In this document: positions 43,801 to 50,812 of the stretch, one piece after another | Numbering within the stretch: position 1 is the first letter of the stretch | Layout of the letters: every line of letters begins with the position of its first letter | Source of the DNA: Acidobacteriota bacterium | Lineage (GTDB): Bacteria; Acidobacteriota; Blastocatellia; Pyrinomonadales; Pyrinomonadaceae | Length of the DNA stretch: 64,000 nucleotides | Assembly (NCBI GenBank): GCA_016713675.1 | Contig: JADJOS010000001.1 | Location: 868,001 to 932,000 of the forward strand | Direction of reading: 5' to 3' | The notes under the pieces: model-generated | Database searches by the model: none | The model's input: only the letters and a program-made list of their open reading frames with translations | Told to the model about the DNA's origin: nothing | Translations under genes and position numbers: made by a program

Positions 43801-44247
43801 GCCCGACTGCTTTGCCGTGCAAGATATTATCCCGGCACGCCAAGGGGCGTTACGCGTATGTGGTTCAACATGTACGCTGCTACTCCGGGCTCGATGCAGG
43901 GCCAACGCGAACGCAAGGACGGTCTCGCAAAGAACCCGCGAACGAACTATCAGGCAATGTTCCGTTCCGGTTCACACCAATCTGCGACCCGCGGTTGGCT
44001 TAAGCCGACTTGGATGACCGATTCGCTTGTCCGCAAAGGGATGTTCGGTCAGGAAATGGGCAAGGGCTTTGCCGCCGATATTCACTGCCCGACGGGAGCA
44101 CCTCGTGAATCTTTTGTGAAGATCACGAAGGCTGAGCCGGGCGGCATCGGCGACGAGCCGCTATGGCGTCCCACTAAGCTCGGCATCCGGCCGCGGACTG
44201 AATCAGAGGCAATGAAGCGATATCTCGCTGGAGACTTTATTAAGTAG
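40816..44247 (+). CDS. Molybdopterin oxidoreductase alpha subunit, type II DMSO-reductase family (NarG/NxrA-like)
   Basis: A 1143-residue catalytic subunit. The Tat signal contains ISRREFMARVSAAGF (about residues 4-18), implying export to the periplasm. The Fe-S (FS0) region is TFTCAPNDTHNCLLNAHVRQ with a later CQKG (about 58-115), close to the CxPNDTH pattern I recall from Nitrospira/anammox NxrA. WHTDLPPGHTMVTGQQT near residue 272 contains the presumed Asp ligand to molybdenum. WGMNWITTKMPD and IACEYSATATKADD belong to the cofactor-binding domains. Nitrate reduction, nitrite oxidation or another oxyanion/hydrocarbon reaction cannot be separated by sequence reading alone. AGAGGA precedes the ATG. 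It is operonic with beta, gamma and chaperone genes. Confidence 0.92.
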   Translation: MKNEISRREFMARVSAAGFGALVASTTNAWGLEAVTNPLAAYPNRDWEKVYRDLWAYDSRYTFTCAPNDTHNCLLNAHVRQGVITRIGPTMKYGEAVDLLGNGTSHRWDPRVCQKGLALTRRFYGDRRVNGTMVRAGYKKWHDDGFPRGKDGKPDESYFNRGRDEWIRMSHDDAAAIVAAALSNIAETYTGDEGKRRLTEQHYDEATIEATQGVGTQVMKFRGGMPLLGMTRVFGMYRMANSMALLDSKIRGVGPDQAMGGKGFDNYSWHTDLPPGHTMVTGQQTVEFDLNSVEQAKTVVVWGMNWITTKMPDAHWLTEARMKGTKVIVIACEYSATATKADDVLVVRPGTTPALALGFANVIMQENLYDKEYVQQWTDLPILVRMDTLKYLKAAEVFGGDPAVLKQTLIVKDGEKAPPPIQQTVQNVVPEKLRLEWGDYVFWDAKKNAAQALTRDDVGKNSKAVDAMLEGSIEVTLADGTKVKCRPVFDLVKDYASHFTPQTVEELAWAPAAAVQNLARHFAKDFGTTLFAVGMGPNQFFNSDNKDRDVFLLACLTGNVGKIGGNVGSYAGNYRTALFNGAPQYINENPFDIELDETKPARSKQYWKAESAHYYNHEDHPLRVGNKLLTGKTHMPCPTKSLWFANANSILGNVKWHYNMVVNALPKIESIIVNEWWWSTSCEWADVVFGVDSWAELKHPDMTASVTNPFLLIFPKTPIPRIFNTMGDIEIYSLVSSKFADLTGDQRFNDYWKFVREDRTDVYLQRILDHSTNTKGYKFGDLHDKAVNGVPAIINSRTTPKNVGYDQLTDMTPWYTKSGRLEFYREEDEFIEAGENLPVHREPVDSTFYEPNIIISGPHEAMRPMGPEDYGAKRDDLSCETRCGRNVVYTWEEAKTKPHPLIKDDYKFIFHTPKFRHGSHTTPIDTDMNAMLFGPFGDIYRRDKRAPFVTEGYVDINPTDAQEMGVNDGDYVWIDADPEDRPFRGWQKDKKNYEFARLLCRARYYPGTPRGVTRMWFNMYAATPGSMQGQRERKDGLAKNPRTNYQAMFRSGSHQSATRGWLKPTWMTDSLVRKGMFGQEMGKGFAADIHCPTGAPRESFVKITKAEPGGIGDEPLWRPTKLGIRPRTESEAMKRYLAGDFIK

Positions 44248-44252
44248 GGGAG

Positions 44253-44708
44253 ATGGAAGCATCACAGTTTCACATACTTATCAATCACTATCCGATGATC
44301 CTTACTTTCGTCGGCATGATCCTCATCGCGTTAGGTATCTGGCGAAAGCATGACAAGTCCACACGAGCGGCGTATTGGATCTTCGCTGCGGTGATGCTGA
44401 TCGGCACGGCATCATTCGCCACCGGAGAGATCGCCGGCCACCAAAACAGGATGCTCACGGGCCCGGCCGGCGACGCCGTTCGTGCACATCAGCAGGCATC
44501 AAGGCTAGCGTTCCTATCGATCGGTTGTGCCGGTCTGGCGTCAGTTTTTGGCCTGGTCACGAGCTATCGCAAATCTGCGATCACGAAATGGTCTGCGGTC
44601 ATCGCACTGATCATCGCGATCGCGGGTTCGATCTTGGTCACACGGACAACATTGCTTGGGCGGCAGATAAAATTCGCCGATGTTGGTTCGGCAGCGATTT
44701 CTAAGTGA
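44253..44708 (+). CDS. Small four-helix membrane protein of the respiratory operon
   Basis: A 151-residue protein with four hydrophobic segments (about 14-30, 42-60, 85-105 and 117-135). It starts MEASQFHILINHYPMILTF, with His and an NHYPM motif before helix 1, similar to the NHFPI-type start of DUF2231-like membrane proteins, some of which bind heme b. Further His residues lie at the ends of helices 2-3 (TGEIAGHQNRM, RAHQQASR). It is placed between the alpha and beta subunit genes with a GGGGAG binding site immediately before the ATG, so it may anchor the enzyme or relay electrons. The function is inferred from context. Confidence 0.75.
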   Translation: MEASQFHILINHYPMILTFVGMILIALGIWRKHDKSTRAAYWIFAAVMLIGTASFATGEIAGHQNRMLTGPAGDAVRAHQQASRLAFLSIGCAGLASVFGLVTSYRKSAITKWSAVIALIIAIAGSILVTRTTLLGRQIKFADVGSAAISK

Positions 44709-44738
44709 AGAAGAGACTGTTAAAGGGAGAAGAAAACT

Positions 44739-45881
44739 ATGGCACGCGTACATAATTGGCAGCTCGGACGGGAAATGTCCTATTGGTATCCGGAGAGCCG
44801 GCCGCAAAAACAATTCGCCGCCGTTTTCGACACGAACAAGTGTATCGCCTGCCAGACTTGCACGCTGGCGTGCAAAACGACCTGGACCTCCGGCAAAGGC
44901 CAGGAGTACATGCTCTGGAATAATGTTGAGACGAAGCCATACGGCTCATACCCGCTCGCGTGGGATCTCAATCTCCTGAGCCTCCTTGATGGCCAAAATT
45001 GGGGCCAGGAGAACGGTCAGCATGTTTACAAGGGCAGTACCATATTCGAATCGGCTCCGGCGGGTGAACGCGTTCTCGGCTGGCGGCCCGACGAAGAAGA
45101 TTACGCCTATCCTAATGTCGGCGAAGACGATTGTGCCGGCGGTATTGAGCATGGTGCGAGCATCCAGATTCCGCATGCGATGGCGTGGTTCTATTACTTG
45201 GCACGTATCTGCAATCACTGCACATATCCCGGCTGCCTTGCATCTTGCCCTCGTGGTTCAATTTACAAGCGGCCCGAGGACGGCATCGTACTCGTAGATC
45301 AAGACCGATGCCGCGGCTATCAAGAATGTGTTCGAGGATGTCCCTATAAAAAGGTATTCTTCAATCCGCTCACATCAACATCCGAAAAGTGCATCGCATG
45401 TTTTCCCAAAGTCGAGCAGGGCCTGTCACCACAGTGCTTTGCCAATTGCATCGGAAAAATCCGCATTGCAGGCTACATCAATACTCCCGACAAAGCACAG
45501 GCAGACAATCCGATCGACTATCTCGTCCATATTAAAAAGGTCGCGTTGCCGCTATTCCCTCAGTTCGGGCTCGAGCCAAACGTTTACTACATTCCGCCGA
45601 TCCACGTTCCGACCGCTTTCACCCGGCAAATGTTCGGCCCCGGCACCGAAAAAGCGGTTGAGATCTACCGCAACGCCCCGAATGACCAGGATCTTACGAG
45701 TCTGCTGGGCCTCTTTGGTTCCACCGAGGCGATCGTCCGCAAATGGAAACGAGTCGGTGACAAAGCGATCGGAATGGATGAGAACGGCAAGGAGTTGGTC
45801 AATGTGCCCTTCAAAGAACCTGTTCACATTCGCCCGGCATACGACAAGCTCTACCAGATCACGCGCACCAATTGCCCGTGA
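44739..45881 (+). CDS. Iron-sulfur beta subunit (NarH/NxrB-like)
   Basis: A 380-residue electron-transfer subunit with four cluster motifs: CIACQTCTLACK (about residue 35), CNHCTYPGCLASCP (about 158), CRGYQECVRGCPYKK (about 191) and CIACFPKVEQGLSPQC (about 216). In the third group a Tyr replaces the second Cys, the hallmark of the [3Fe-4S] cluster in nitrate reductase and its relatives. There is no signal peptide, as is normal for subunits exported as passengers with the Tat-tagged alpha subunit. It is shorter than cytoplasmic NarH (about 510 residues) and matches periplasmic type II enzymes. GGGAGAAG precedes the start. Confidence 0.93.
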   Translation: MARVHNWQLGREMSYWYPESRPQKQFAAVFDTNKCIACQTCTLACKTTWTSGKGQEYMLWNNVETKPYGSYPLAWDLNLLSLLDGQNWGQENGQHVYKGSTIFESAPAGERVLGWRPDEEDYAYPNVGEDDCAGGIEHGASIQIPHAMAWFYYLARICNHCTYPGCLASCPRGSIYKRPEDGIVLVDQDRCRGYQECVRGCPYKKVFFNPLTSTSEKCIACFPKVEQGLSPQCFANCIGKIRIAGYINTPDKAQADNPIDYLVHIKKVALPLFPQFGLEPNVYYIPPIHVPTAFTRQMFGPGTEKAVEIYRNAPNDQDLTSLLGLFGSTEAIVRKWKRVGDKAIGMDENGKELVNVPFKEPVHIRPAYDKLYQITRTNCP

Positions 45882-45891
45882 GGAGGTATTT

Positions 45892-46748
45892 ATGCGATCA
45901 ATAATTTTCGTTATCATTTTGGCGATAACATTCTCGCTTTCGTGTCACAAGGCTCAGGTTCCGACCACGGAGGTGAATGTCGTTCAGGTAAAAGATATTA
46001 CACTCGATCCGGCTGCGGCCGTTTGGAATGATGTCTCCCTGCACACGTCCAAGATGATCCTTCAGGACCTTGTCGATCCTCGGCTGATGGAGGCGTCAAC
46101 CGCCGAAGTAAACGTCAAGGCGATCACTAATGGAAGCGAGATCGCGTTTCGGCTTGAATGGATCGATGAGACTCAGAGCGATATGCCCGGACCTAAGCAC
46201 TTCATTGACGGCTGTGCCGTTCAGCTGCCGGCAAAGATAGATCCGAACATTCCGGCACCCCAAATGGGCGAAGTCGGCAAGAATGTCGAGATATCGTTCT
46301 GGCGAGCAGATTGGCAGGCGATCGTCGAAGGCCGTGCCGATAACATCAATGCACTTTACCCTAACGCCACGGTCGATCATTATCCGTCTGAGGCGAAGCC
46401 GCTTGAGTCCGACCCCAAGGCACAGGCCGAAGCGGCTCTGCGGTATGCACCGGCCCGAGCATTGGGAAATCGCCGAGCCGGGCCTCGTGACCAACCTGTC
46501 GAGGACCTGATCGCCGAAGGGCCGAGTACTCTCTCGCCTGCTCCAAATTCAATCTCAAAGGGAAAAGGTATGGCACGAAAAAAGGATGGGCAGTCGTTAT
46601 CACAAGGCCATCGCCGGCTGGCTTTTCCGCCGGCACTCCCTCCCAGATCGCATTTGCGATCTGGGAAGGTTCGCACACCGAAGTTGGTGCACGAAAAATG
46701 AGAACCGGCTGGGTCCCGTTGATCATAAAACAAATGAGCGGAGAATGA
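45892..46748 (+). CDS. Heme-binding gamma subunit (NxrC/EbdC-like), requires -1 frameshift
   Basis: The ATG at 45892 follows an AGGAGG site. The N-terminus MRSIIFVIILAITFSLSCHK is a signal peptide with a possible lipid-modified Cys. The body has the ethylbenzene-dehydrogenase-type heme b domain: ITLDPAAAVWNDV near 35, AITNGSEIAFRLEWID near 85, DGCAVQLP, VEISFWRADW. In the zero frame the conserved end is lost after residue 230 and translation stops at 46701. Shifting -1 at 46578-46584 (A_AAA_AAG) restores GWAVVITRPSP, QIAFAIWEGSHTEVGARKMR and a stop at 46746, one base before the next gene. Either the ribosome slips there, or the A6 run lost an A in the genome or assembly. It likely transfers electrons between the beta subunit and the cytochromes. 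Confidence 0.82.
46578..46584 (+). other. Slippery heptamer A_AAA_AAG in the gamma subunit gene
   Basis: In the zero frame the codons are CGA AAA AAG, i.e. X_XXY_YYZ with all A and final G, identical to the dnaX frameshift site of Escherichia coli. Purine-rich GGGAAAAGG lies 8-16 bases upstream and could act as an internal Shine-Dalgarno stimulator. A GCCGGC/GCCGGC stem starts about 29 bases downstream, and an 11-bp stem (TCCCAGATCGC) lies further on, at about 46649. Confidence 0.55.
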
Positions 46749-46749
46749 T

Positions 46750-47232
46750 ATGGCGTCAATTAGCAGCTTGATCAAGGTTCACAAAGTGATCGACGATCTA
46801 TTCTTCGAGCATCAAAAAGCTTTACTCCATTTTGATTTCGATAAAGCTCTGCATTTATTGGAGGCGCATCGATCAACACTGCTCAGTCACATGGGAGATG
46901 AGGAAGAGATCTTACTCCCTGCATACGCAGAACGCGGAGAGTTTCCGGATGCGGGTGCTCCAAAGCTCTACTTCGACGATCATGAGAAGATGCGTTCGTT
47001 CATAGATCTCTTTGCCGAAACGACGGCACGCTTGGCATCGGAACCAGAAATAGAAAGAACCTTGCTTCAGCTGCTCGATCGCGAGGCGTTTTACCTTCGG
47101 CTCTGCAGCCACCACGATCGGCGTGAAACCGATTATCTATATCCGATCCTAGAGTCAGTGCTGTCCGAACCGGACAAGGTCGGGCTTCTCGATAGGGTTG
47201 CACTTCGGGGCGAAAAACATCAAAAACGGTGA
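46750..47232 (+). CDS. Hemerythrin HHE-domain protein
   Basis: A 160-residue four-helix protein with hemerythrin-type His/Glu spacing: LIKVHKVIDDLFFEHQKALL (helix A), SHMGDEEEILLPAY (helix B, H-x3-E), YFDDHEKMRSFIDLF (helix C) and LRLCSHHDRRETDYLYPILE (helix D). It should bind a non-heme di-iron centre and, being cytoplasmic, may bind oxygen or NO or protect enzyme assembly. It begins one base after the frameshifted stop of the gamma subunit gene and overlaps the chaperone gene, so it is part of the operon. A hemerythrin in this place is uncommon for Nar operons. Confidence 0.87.
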   Translation: MASISSLIKVHKVIDDLFFEHQKALLHFDFDKALHLLEAHRSTLLSHMGDEEEILLPAYAERGEFPDAGAPKLYFDDHEKMRSFIDLFAETTARLASEPEIERTLLQLLDREAFYLRLCSHHDRRETDYLYPILESVLSEPDKVGLLDRVALRGEKHQKR

Positions 47233-47882
47233 ATGATATGAAAACCAAAAAGGCAGAAAACCTGAATTTGCTAAAGGAGGCAGCCGAATGGCGGCTCTTG
47301 AGTCTGCTATTCGATTGTCCGAACCCCGATTGGCTCGAACACATTGATTTGCTCAGTCGGACGATCGGCGACAAAAACCTGAAACGAGCGGCAATATCGG
47401 CTCAAAAGGAAGCAGCCGAAGGGCTTTTTCATTCGATCTTCGGTCCCGGCGGCCCGGCACCGGGACGCGAAATAAGTTATCGCGGCTGGGTTCAGCCAGG
47501 ATATATGCTGTCGGAACTTTCGAGCTTCTACGATGCGTTTTCTTATAAACCAGAGACTAAAGAGGTTCCCGATCACATTGCTGTCGAAACGGGATTCATT
47601 GCTTATCTGCGGTTAAAAGAAGCGTTTGCTCTAGAAAACTCAGACGCTGAAAGCGCCGAGATCACCGCAGAAGCGTCTAGAACTTTCATCGACGAACATC
47701 TGTCAAAATACGCAGAACAAATGTCGAAGATCCTTTCAAACTCGGGGATCGAGTACTTGTCGCTTGCGGGTAAAGCTCTATTTGAACGAGTCGGAAAAGA
47801 CAAAGACAAAGAAAGGCAGGTCTATTTACCGGTTCTCGAGGACCAAGATACAGAATCCGAAATGTCGTGCGGTCTGAGCTAA
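47229..47882 (+). CDS. TorD/NarJ-family molybdoenzyme chaperone
   Basis: A 217-residue all-helical protein. AAEWRLLSLLFDCP near residue 20 and HSIFGPGGPAPGREISYRGW with QPGYMLSELSSFYDAF (about 75-110) match the TorD/DmsD/NarJ family, whose members bind the Tat signal of the catalytic subunit until the molybdenum cofactor is inserted. The start is a GTG overlapping the hemerythrin stop by four bases; an ATG at 47238 is an alternative. It is the last gene of the operon. The C-terminal tail (about 190-217) is charged and ends MSCGLS, possibly a metal-binding or disordered extension. Confidence 0.85.
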   Translation: MNDMKTKKAENLNLLKEAAEWRLLSLLFDCPNPDWLEHIDLLSRTIGDKNLKRAAISAQKEAAEGLFHSIFGPGGPAPGREISYRGWVQPGYMLSELSSFYDAFSYKPETKEVPDHIAVETGFIAYLRLKEAFALENSDAESAEITAEASRTFIDEHLSKYAEQMSKILSNSGIEYLSLAGKALFERVGKDKDKERQVYLPVLEDQDTESEMSCGLS

Positions 47883-47891
47883 GGTATGATC

Positions 47892-48710
47892 CTAAATACC
47901 GATGTAATGGCCCACGATTATCGACACCGCTACGAGCGTCCCGTAGATCACTTCCCAAATGCCGATCTTCATCGCTTTGACCTTTTTGCGATATGAGGAA
48001 AGGCCGATGACCGATCTAAGAAATAGGATCGCAAAGATCATGGTCGGCAGATATGAGCCGAGATCAAAAACCGCCAATGTCAATACGGCCGCCAACGCAA
48101 GTATATGAGCGGCGATCGGGACAAAATGCGAGTACGGCTTTCCCTTTTCTAGATAGAGGCGGTTTCTGACGTATAAGATCGACGGTATCAAACGAGCAAC
48201 AACTATCGCCCAAAGTGCGTATGCCTTGGGCGTTTCCCAACCAGCCGCAAGAGCGATAACGGCGATCGACGAGGAGATCGCTACGGACCCGATCAGCTCG
48301 GCGAGCAGTTGACGGGAGCTGCGAGTTGCGTCGCAATAGATCTGATACGCAGCGAACGGCAAGATCACGGCAAACGGAATAAAACTGGCCGGCTGGGCAT
48401 TCCAAATACTACCAACTGCTCCAACCAAAAACACCAACGCGAAAATGATCAGGAATTTCGAGGCGAGCCTTACCTGTGGCGACCCGAGTCGAAATCGTCC
48501 GCCGGCGAGAATTACTTTCATCGGATGCCGCATCAGGAATGCCCCGATCACGAGCACGGCGATCCAAACCGACGAGATGGCCGGCGCGACCGCGATCCCC
48601 GCGACAAGCGGTTCAAACAAGAATCCCCAGGATCCATGTTCCACCGGGAGGGCGACGGATTTGGCACGGATCTTGGGGTATTGGGCTGCTTTAGCCTCTT
48701 CTGATGACAT
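47892..48710 (-). CDS. YwiC-like integral membrane protein
   Basis: A 272-residue protein with about eight to nine transmembrane segments. The N-terminal ALPVEHGSWGFLFEPLVAGI (residues 20-39) is the signature of the YwiC-like family (PF14256). In Bacillus subtilis ywiC is near the nar/fnr genes, and here too it accompanies a nitrate-reductase-type cluster and a Crp/Fnr gene. The biochemical role is unknown; EHGSW resembles quinone/prenyl-handling membrane proteins only loosely. The start at 48710 lies five bases after the RIC gene stop. An in-frame ATG at 48857 would lie inside that gene. It is convergent with the respiratory operon with a 9-base gap. Confidence 0.85.
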   Translation of the reverse strand: MSSEEAKAAQYPKIRAKSVALPVEHGSWGFLFEPLVAGIAVAPAISSVWIAVLVIGAFLMRHPMKVILAGGRFRLGSPQVRLASKFLIIFALVFLVGAVGSIWNAQPASFIPFAVILPFAAYQIYCDATRSSRQLLAELIGSVAISSSIAVIALAAGWETPKAYALWAIVVARLIPSILYVRNRLYLEKGKPYSHFVPIAAHILALAAVLTLAVFDLGSYLPTMIFAILFLRSVIGLSSYRKKVKAMKIGIWEVIYGTLVAVSIIVGHYIGI

Positions 48711-48715
48711 CAATG

Positions 48716-49453
48716 TTAATGGATCGTCGGCGAAAACACGTCGCTTTCGATCTGCACCGCACGAGGAAAGAGCAAATTGTTCTCCAGATGGATGTGTTGG
48801 TGCAGGTCGCGTTCGAGTTCGATCATTCGGTGATATAACGCCGTAAAGCTTGGGCACGCCTCCGGCGGCAATGTGTAGTCGTTTGTAACCTCACGCATTT
48901 TCGAGAGTATCTCACCAACTTCCTCATGTTCGATATTCATCATGTTCACCGGGTGCTGCACACTTCCGAACGGCGGAAATGCCGCAGTAAGGTGATTATC
49001 ATGATCGTATTCGAGCCGGTTAATGTATGGAAACAGAACCATTTCCTCTTTCGTCATATGCGGCCCGAGGTCGTTACACAGGTCCTGAAAAAGGCCCTTC
49101 AACTCGAGCAGATACGGCTTGTGATCGCCGTGGCGGCTCGCGACCTTTGCCATCAGCGGCGTCAGTTGTTCGATCTCGCTTTTGGTATAAACGTGGTGTT
49201 TGAACAAGATATGATCGATCAGAGTTCCAAGCGTCATTTCGGAAAACGCATCGCTCGCCGCCACGGGCACATCCAAAACACTGTCGATCTTGGTCAAAAC
49301 AACATCGGGACTGGCACCGACATTTCGACAAGCCTCGTCAAACAGAGTATCTCCGTGACAGCAATAATCGATCTTGAATTCCTCAAAAACACGGGTCGTG
49401 ACCGGCATCTCCAAAGCTATTTCCCTCACAGTCTTCCCTACAACGTTGATCAT
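48716..49453 (-). CDS. Iron-sulfur cluster repair di-iron protein (RIC/ScdA/YtfE family)
   Basis: A 245-residue protein. An N-terminal ScdA_N domain with FEEFKIDYCCHGDTLFDEAC (residues 24-43) is followed by a hemerythrin-like di-iron domain with His/Glu ligands in LIDHILFKHHVYT, ASRHGDHKPYLLEL, DLGPHMTKEEMVLFPY, MNIEHEEVGEIL and DLHQHIHLENNLLFP. RIC proteins restore Fe-S clusters damaged by NO or oxidants. A TATGA-N6-TCATG box lies 61 bases upstream of the start, the same distance as the box before the neighbouring 49933 gene, so it is probably controlled by the Crp/Fnr-type regulator at 50038. This suggests the cell meets nitrosative stress when the cluster is on. Confidence 0.92.
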   Translation of the reverse strand: MINVVGKTVREIALEMPVTTRVFEEFKIDYCCHGDTLFDEACRNVGASPDVVLTKIDSVLDVPVAASDAFSEMTLGTLIDHILFKHHVYTKSEIEQLTPLMAKVASRHGDHKPYLLELKGLFQDLCNDLGPHMTKEEMVLFPYINRLEYDHDNHLTAAFPPFGSVQHPVNMMNIEHEEVGEILSKMREVTNDYTLPPEACPSFTALYHRMIELERDLHQHIHLENNLLFPRAVQIESDVFSPTIH

Positions 49454-49513
49454 TTATAAATTCCTCCAAATCGATACTTCGATATGATCATCGCGTAGAA
49501 TCGGAGAAAAAAA

Positions 49514-49529
49514 TATGATCTGGGTCATG
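49514..49529 (-). promoter_or_regulatory. Crp/Fnr-type box before the RIC gene
   Basis: TATGA-tctggg-TCATG, one mismatch from perfect symmetry, lies 61 bases before the leftward RIC start and is the only such site between 49454 and 49549. Confidence 0.55.
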
Positions 49530-49549
49530 TTAGAAAAAGACCCGCATCG

Positions 49550-49933
49550 TCAGCAGGCATCGCCACCCTTCGGGTGCGGATAACGGTCAGATTGATCCTC
49601 GTCGTTATGGGCATTGAGGCAGACGAAATCCTTTTCGATCAGGAATTTTAATTGTGATCGTTCGTCGATGATCTGAGCTCCCTCAATGCTGACTTCTTCG
49701 CTTCCAGCCCAATCGTCAATGAGAATTCCCGGAACGCTTACGGTTATCCTGCCGCCGGCAAAAGTCCCCGCAAACCCATCGCCGTCTGCCCGTTCCAGCC
49801 TGTAATAAAAATTATTCTGATCGCCTGGGCCGAAGTTTACGGTCTCTTCGATCCGTCCGTTCGTGCCGAGATCTGCCACTTCGGTCCTGCCTAAACGAAA
49901 ACGCAATGTATTTCCTCTGATCCTGATCTTCAT
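49550..49933 (-). CDS. Small conserved hypothetical protein (DUF7009-like)
   Basis: A 127-residue cytoplasmic protein beginning MKIRIRGNTLRFRLGRTEVA, with a beta-rich pattern and a C-terminal His/Asp/Cys-containing tail (NAHNDEDQSDRYPHPKGGDAC) that could bind metal. I believe this matches the family called DUF7009, from memory of its N-terminal motif. Its function is unknown. It has its own Crp/Fnr-type box 61 bases upstream and lies between the RIC and Crp/Fnr genes, so it is likely a member of the same regulon. Confidence 0.72.
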   Translation of the reverse strand: MKIRIRGNTLRFRLGRTEVADLGTNGRIEETVNFGPGDQNNFYYRLERADGDGFAGTFAGGRITVSVPGILIDDWAGSEEVSIEGAQIIDERSQLKFLIEKDFVCLNAHNDEDQSDRYPHPKGGDAC

Positions 49934-49993
49934 TGTCCGTTATTCAAATGAACCTCTCTATCAGATAATTTATCACCTTGGCGACGGCCGAAT

Positions 49994-50009
49994 TATGATT
50001 CAGATCACC
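49994..50009 (-). promoter_or_regulatory. Crp/Fnr-type box before the 49550-49933 gene
   Basis: TATGA-ttcaga-TCACC keeps the TGA-N6-TCA core. It sits 61 bases before the start of the leftward small protein, exactly the spacing seen for the RIC gene. Confidence 0.5.
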
Positions 50010-50037
50010 TTTGGAACGATGCTATACGGCTCAAATG

Positions 50038-50703
50038 TTACCTGACCAATCTGCGAAGCGGTTCGAGCGATTCAAGAATGATCCGGCCTCTGACTATCCT
50101 GAAACAATCCTTGGCTGCCAGTTTCCTCACGACCCTGATCGTCGTCTCAAGAGTAAGGCCTGCCATTTCGGCAATGTCCTGGCGGCGATGTGCAATTTTC
50201 TTGCCGGCATTGCCGTGTAATTCGCCGGCAAGGCGCAACAGAACGTTAGCGACCCTTTGCTCTGCCGACGATGTCGCAAGTATTTGCACCGTATGGGCCC
50301 GATCGCGCAAAATGCCGCACATCCGACCCATGACGATCAACGAAAATTCGGTCGAAGATTCCATCAATTGTAGAAATTCGTCTCGAGGAAGAATTAGCAG
50401 TTTAGTCTCCTCGATCGCGACCGCTGAAGCTGGAAAAAGCTTCCCGTCCATTGCCGGCGGGATCGCAAACATCTCACCGGACTGAAATATCCCGATTATG
50501 ATCTCCTTTCCAGCCTCAGGATAGCGGATCATTTTGACCCTTCCGCTGAGCACTATCGGGAGAAACGTAGCTTCATCACCTTCGAAAAACAAATGCTCGT
50601 TCGCGGCGACCTGCTTCGTTGAGCCCTTTGAAAAAAGGCTCGCTGTGAGCTCGGGGCTGAAATGTTCTGCGATCTGATTGAAACCGTTGTTCGAATTCAT
50701 CAC
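50038..50703 (-). CDS. Crp/Fnr-family transcriptional regulator
   Basis: A 221-residue regulator. A cyclic-nucleotide-binding-like beta roll covers about residues 20-130 (EHLFFEGDEATFLPIVLSGR, GIFQSGEMFAIPPAM), followed by the dimerisation helix and a C-terminal winged HTH (RRQDIAEMAGLTLETTIRVV, about 165-190). There is no N-terminal Cys set for a [4Fe-4S] cluster as in FNR, and no cAMP-binding RxS signature, so a DNR/NnrR-like NO- or heme-responsive type is more likely. The DNA-contact helix (LTLETTIRVV) would read a TGA-type half-site, consistent with the TATGA-N6-TCATA boxes found at four nearby promoters, including its own divergent promoter region. Confidence 0.9.
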   Translation of the reverse strand: MMNSNNGFNQIAEHFSPELTASLFSKGSTKQVAANEHLFFEGDEATFLPIVLSGRVKMIRYPEAGKEIIIGIFQSGEMFAIPPAMDGKLFPASAVAIEETKLLILPRDEFLQLMESSTEFSLIVMGRMCGILRDRAHTVQILATSSAEQRVANVLLRLAGELHGNAGKKIAHRRQDIAEMAGLTLETTIRVVRKLAAKDCFRIVRGRIILESLEPLRRLVR

Positions 50704-50746
50704 AACATCCTGGAAGCTAGATCTAATTCGTTAATATTTCACGTTT

Positions 50747-50762
50747 TATGATGAAAATCATA
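50747..50762. promoter_or_regulatory. Crp/Fnr-type box between the regulator and porin genes
   Basis: TATGA-tgaaaa-TCATA is a perfect palindrome that extends by one T/A pair on the left half and right half (TTATGAT...ATCATAA). It lies 44 bases before the leftward regulator gene and 51 bases before the porin gene, so it could control both. Confidence 0.65.
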
Positions 50763-50812
50763 AACCGATTTGGCGAAAACTGATAATCCTTAACAATGGA
50801 TGGGGTGTCAAA

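Noticed and set aside
40816..44247. Direct naming of the molybdoenzyme as nitrate reductase or nitrite oxidoreductase
   Set aside because: The family contains enzymes for nitrate, nitrite, chlorate, selenate and hydrocarbons, and the residues I can read do not decide between them without a tree.
45328..45891. A 457-codon open frame that begins inside the beta subunit gene and runs into the gamma gene
   Set aside because: Its first 188 codons are an out-of-frame reading of the beta subunit coding sequence. The real gene begins at the ATG at 45892, which has an AGGAGG site and a signal peptide.
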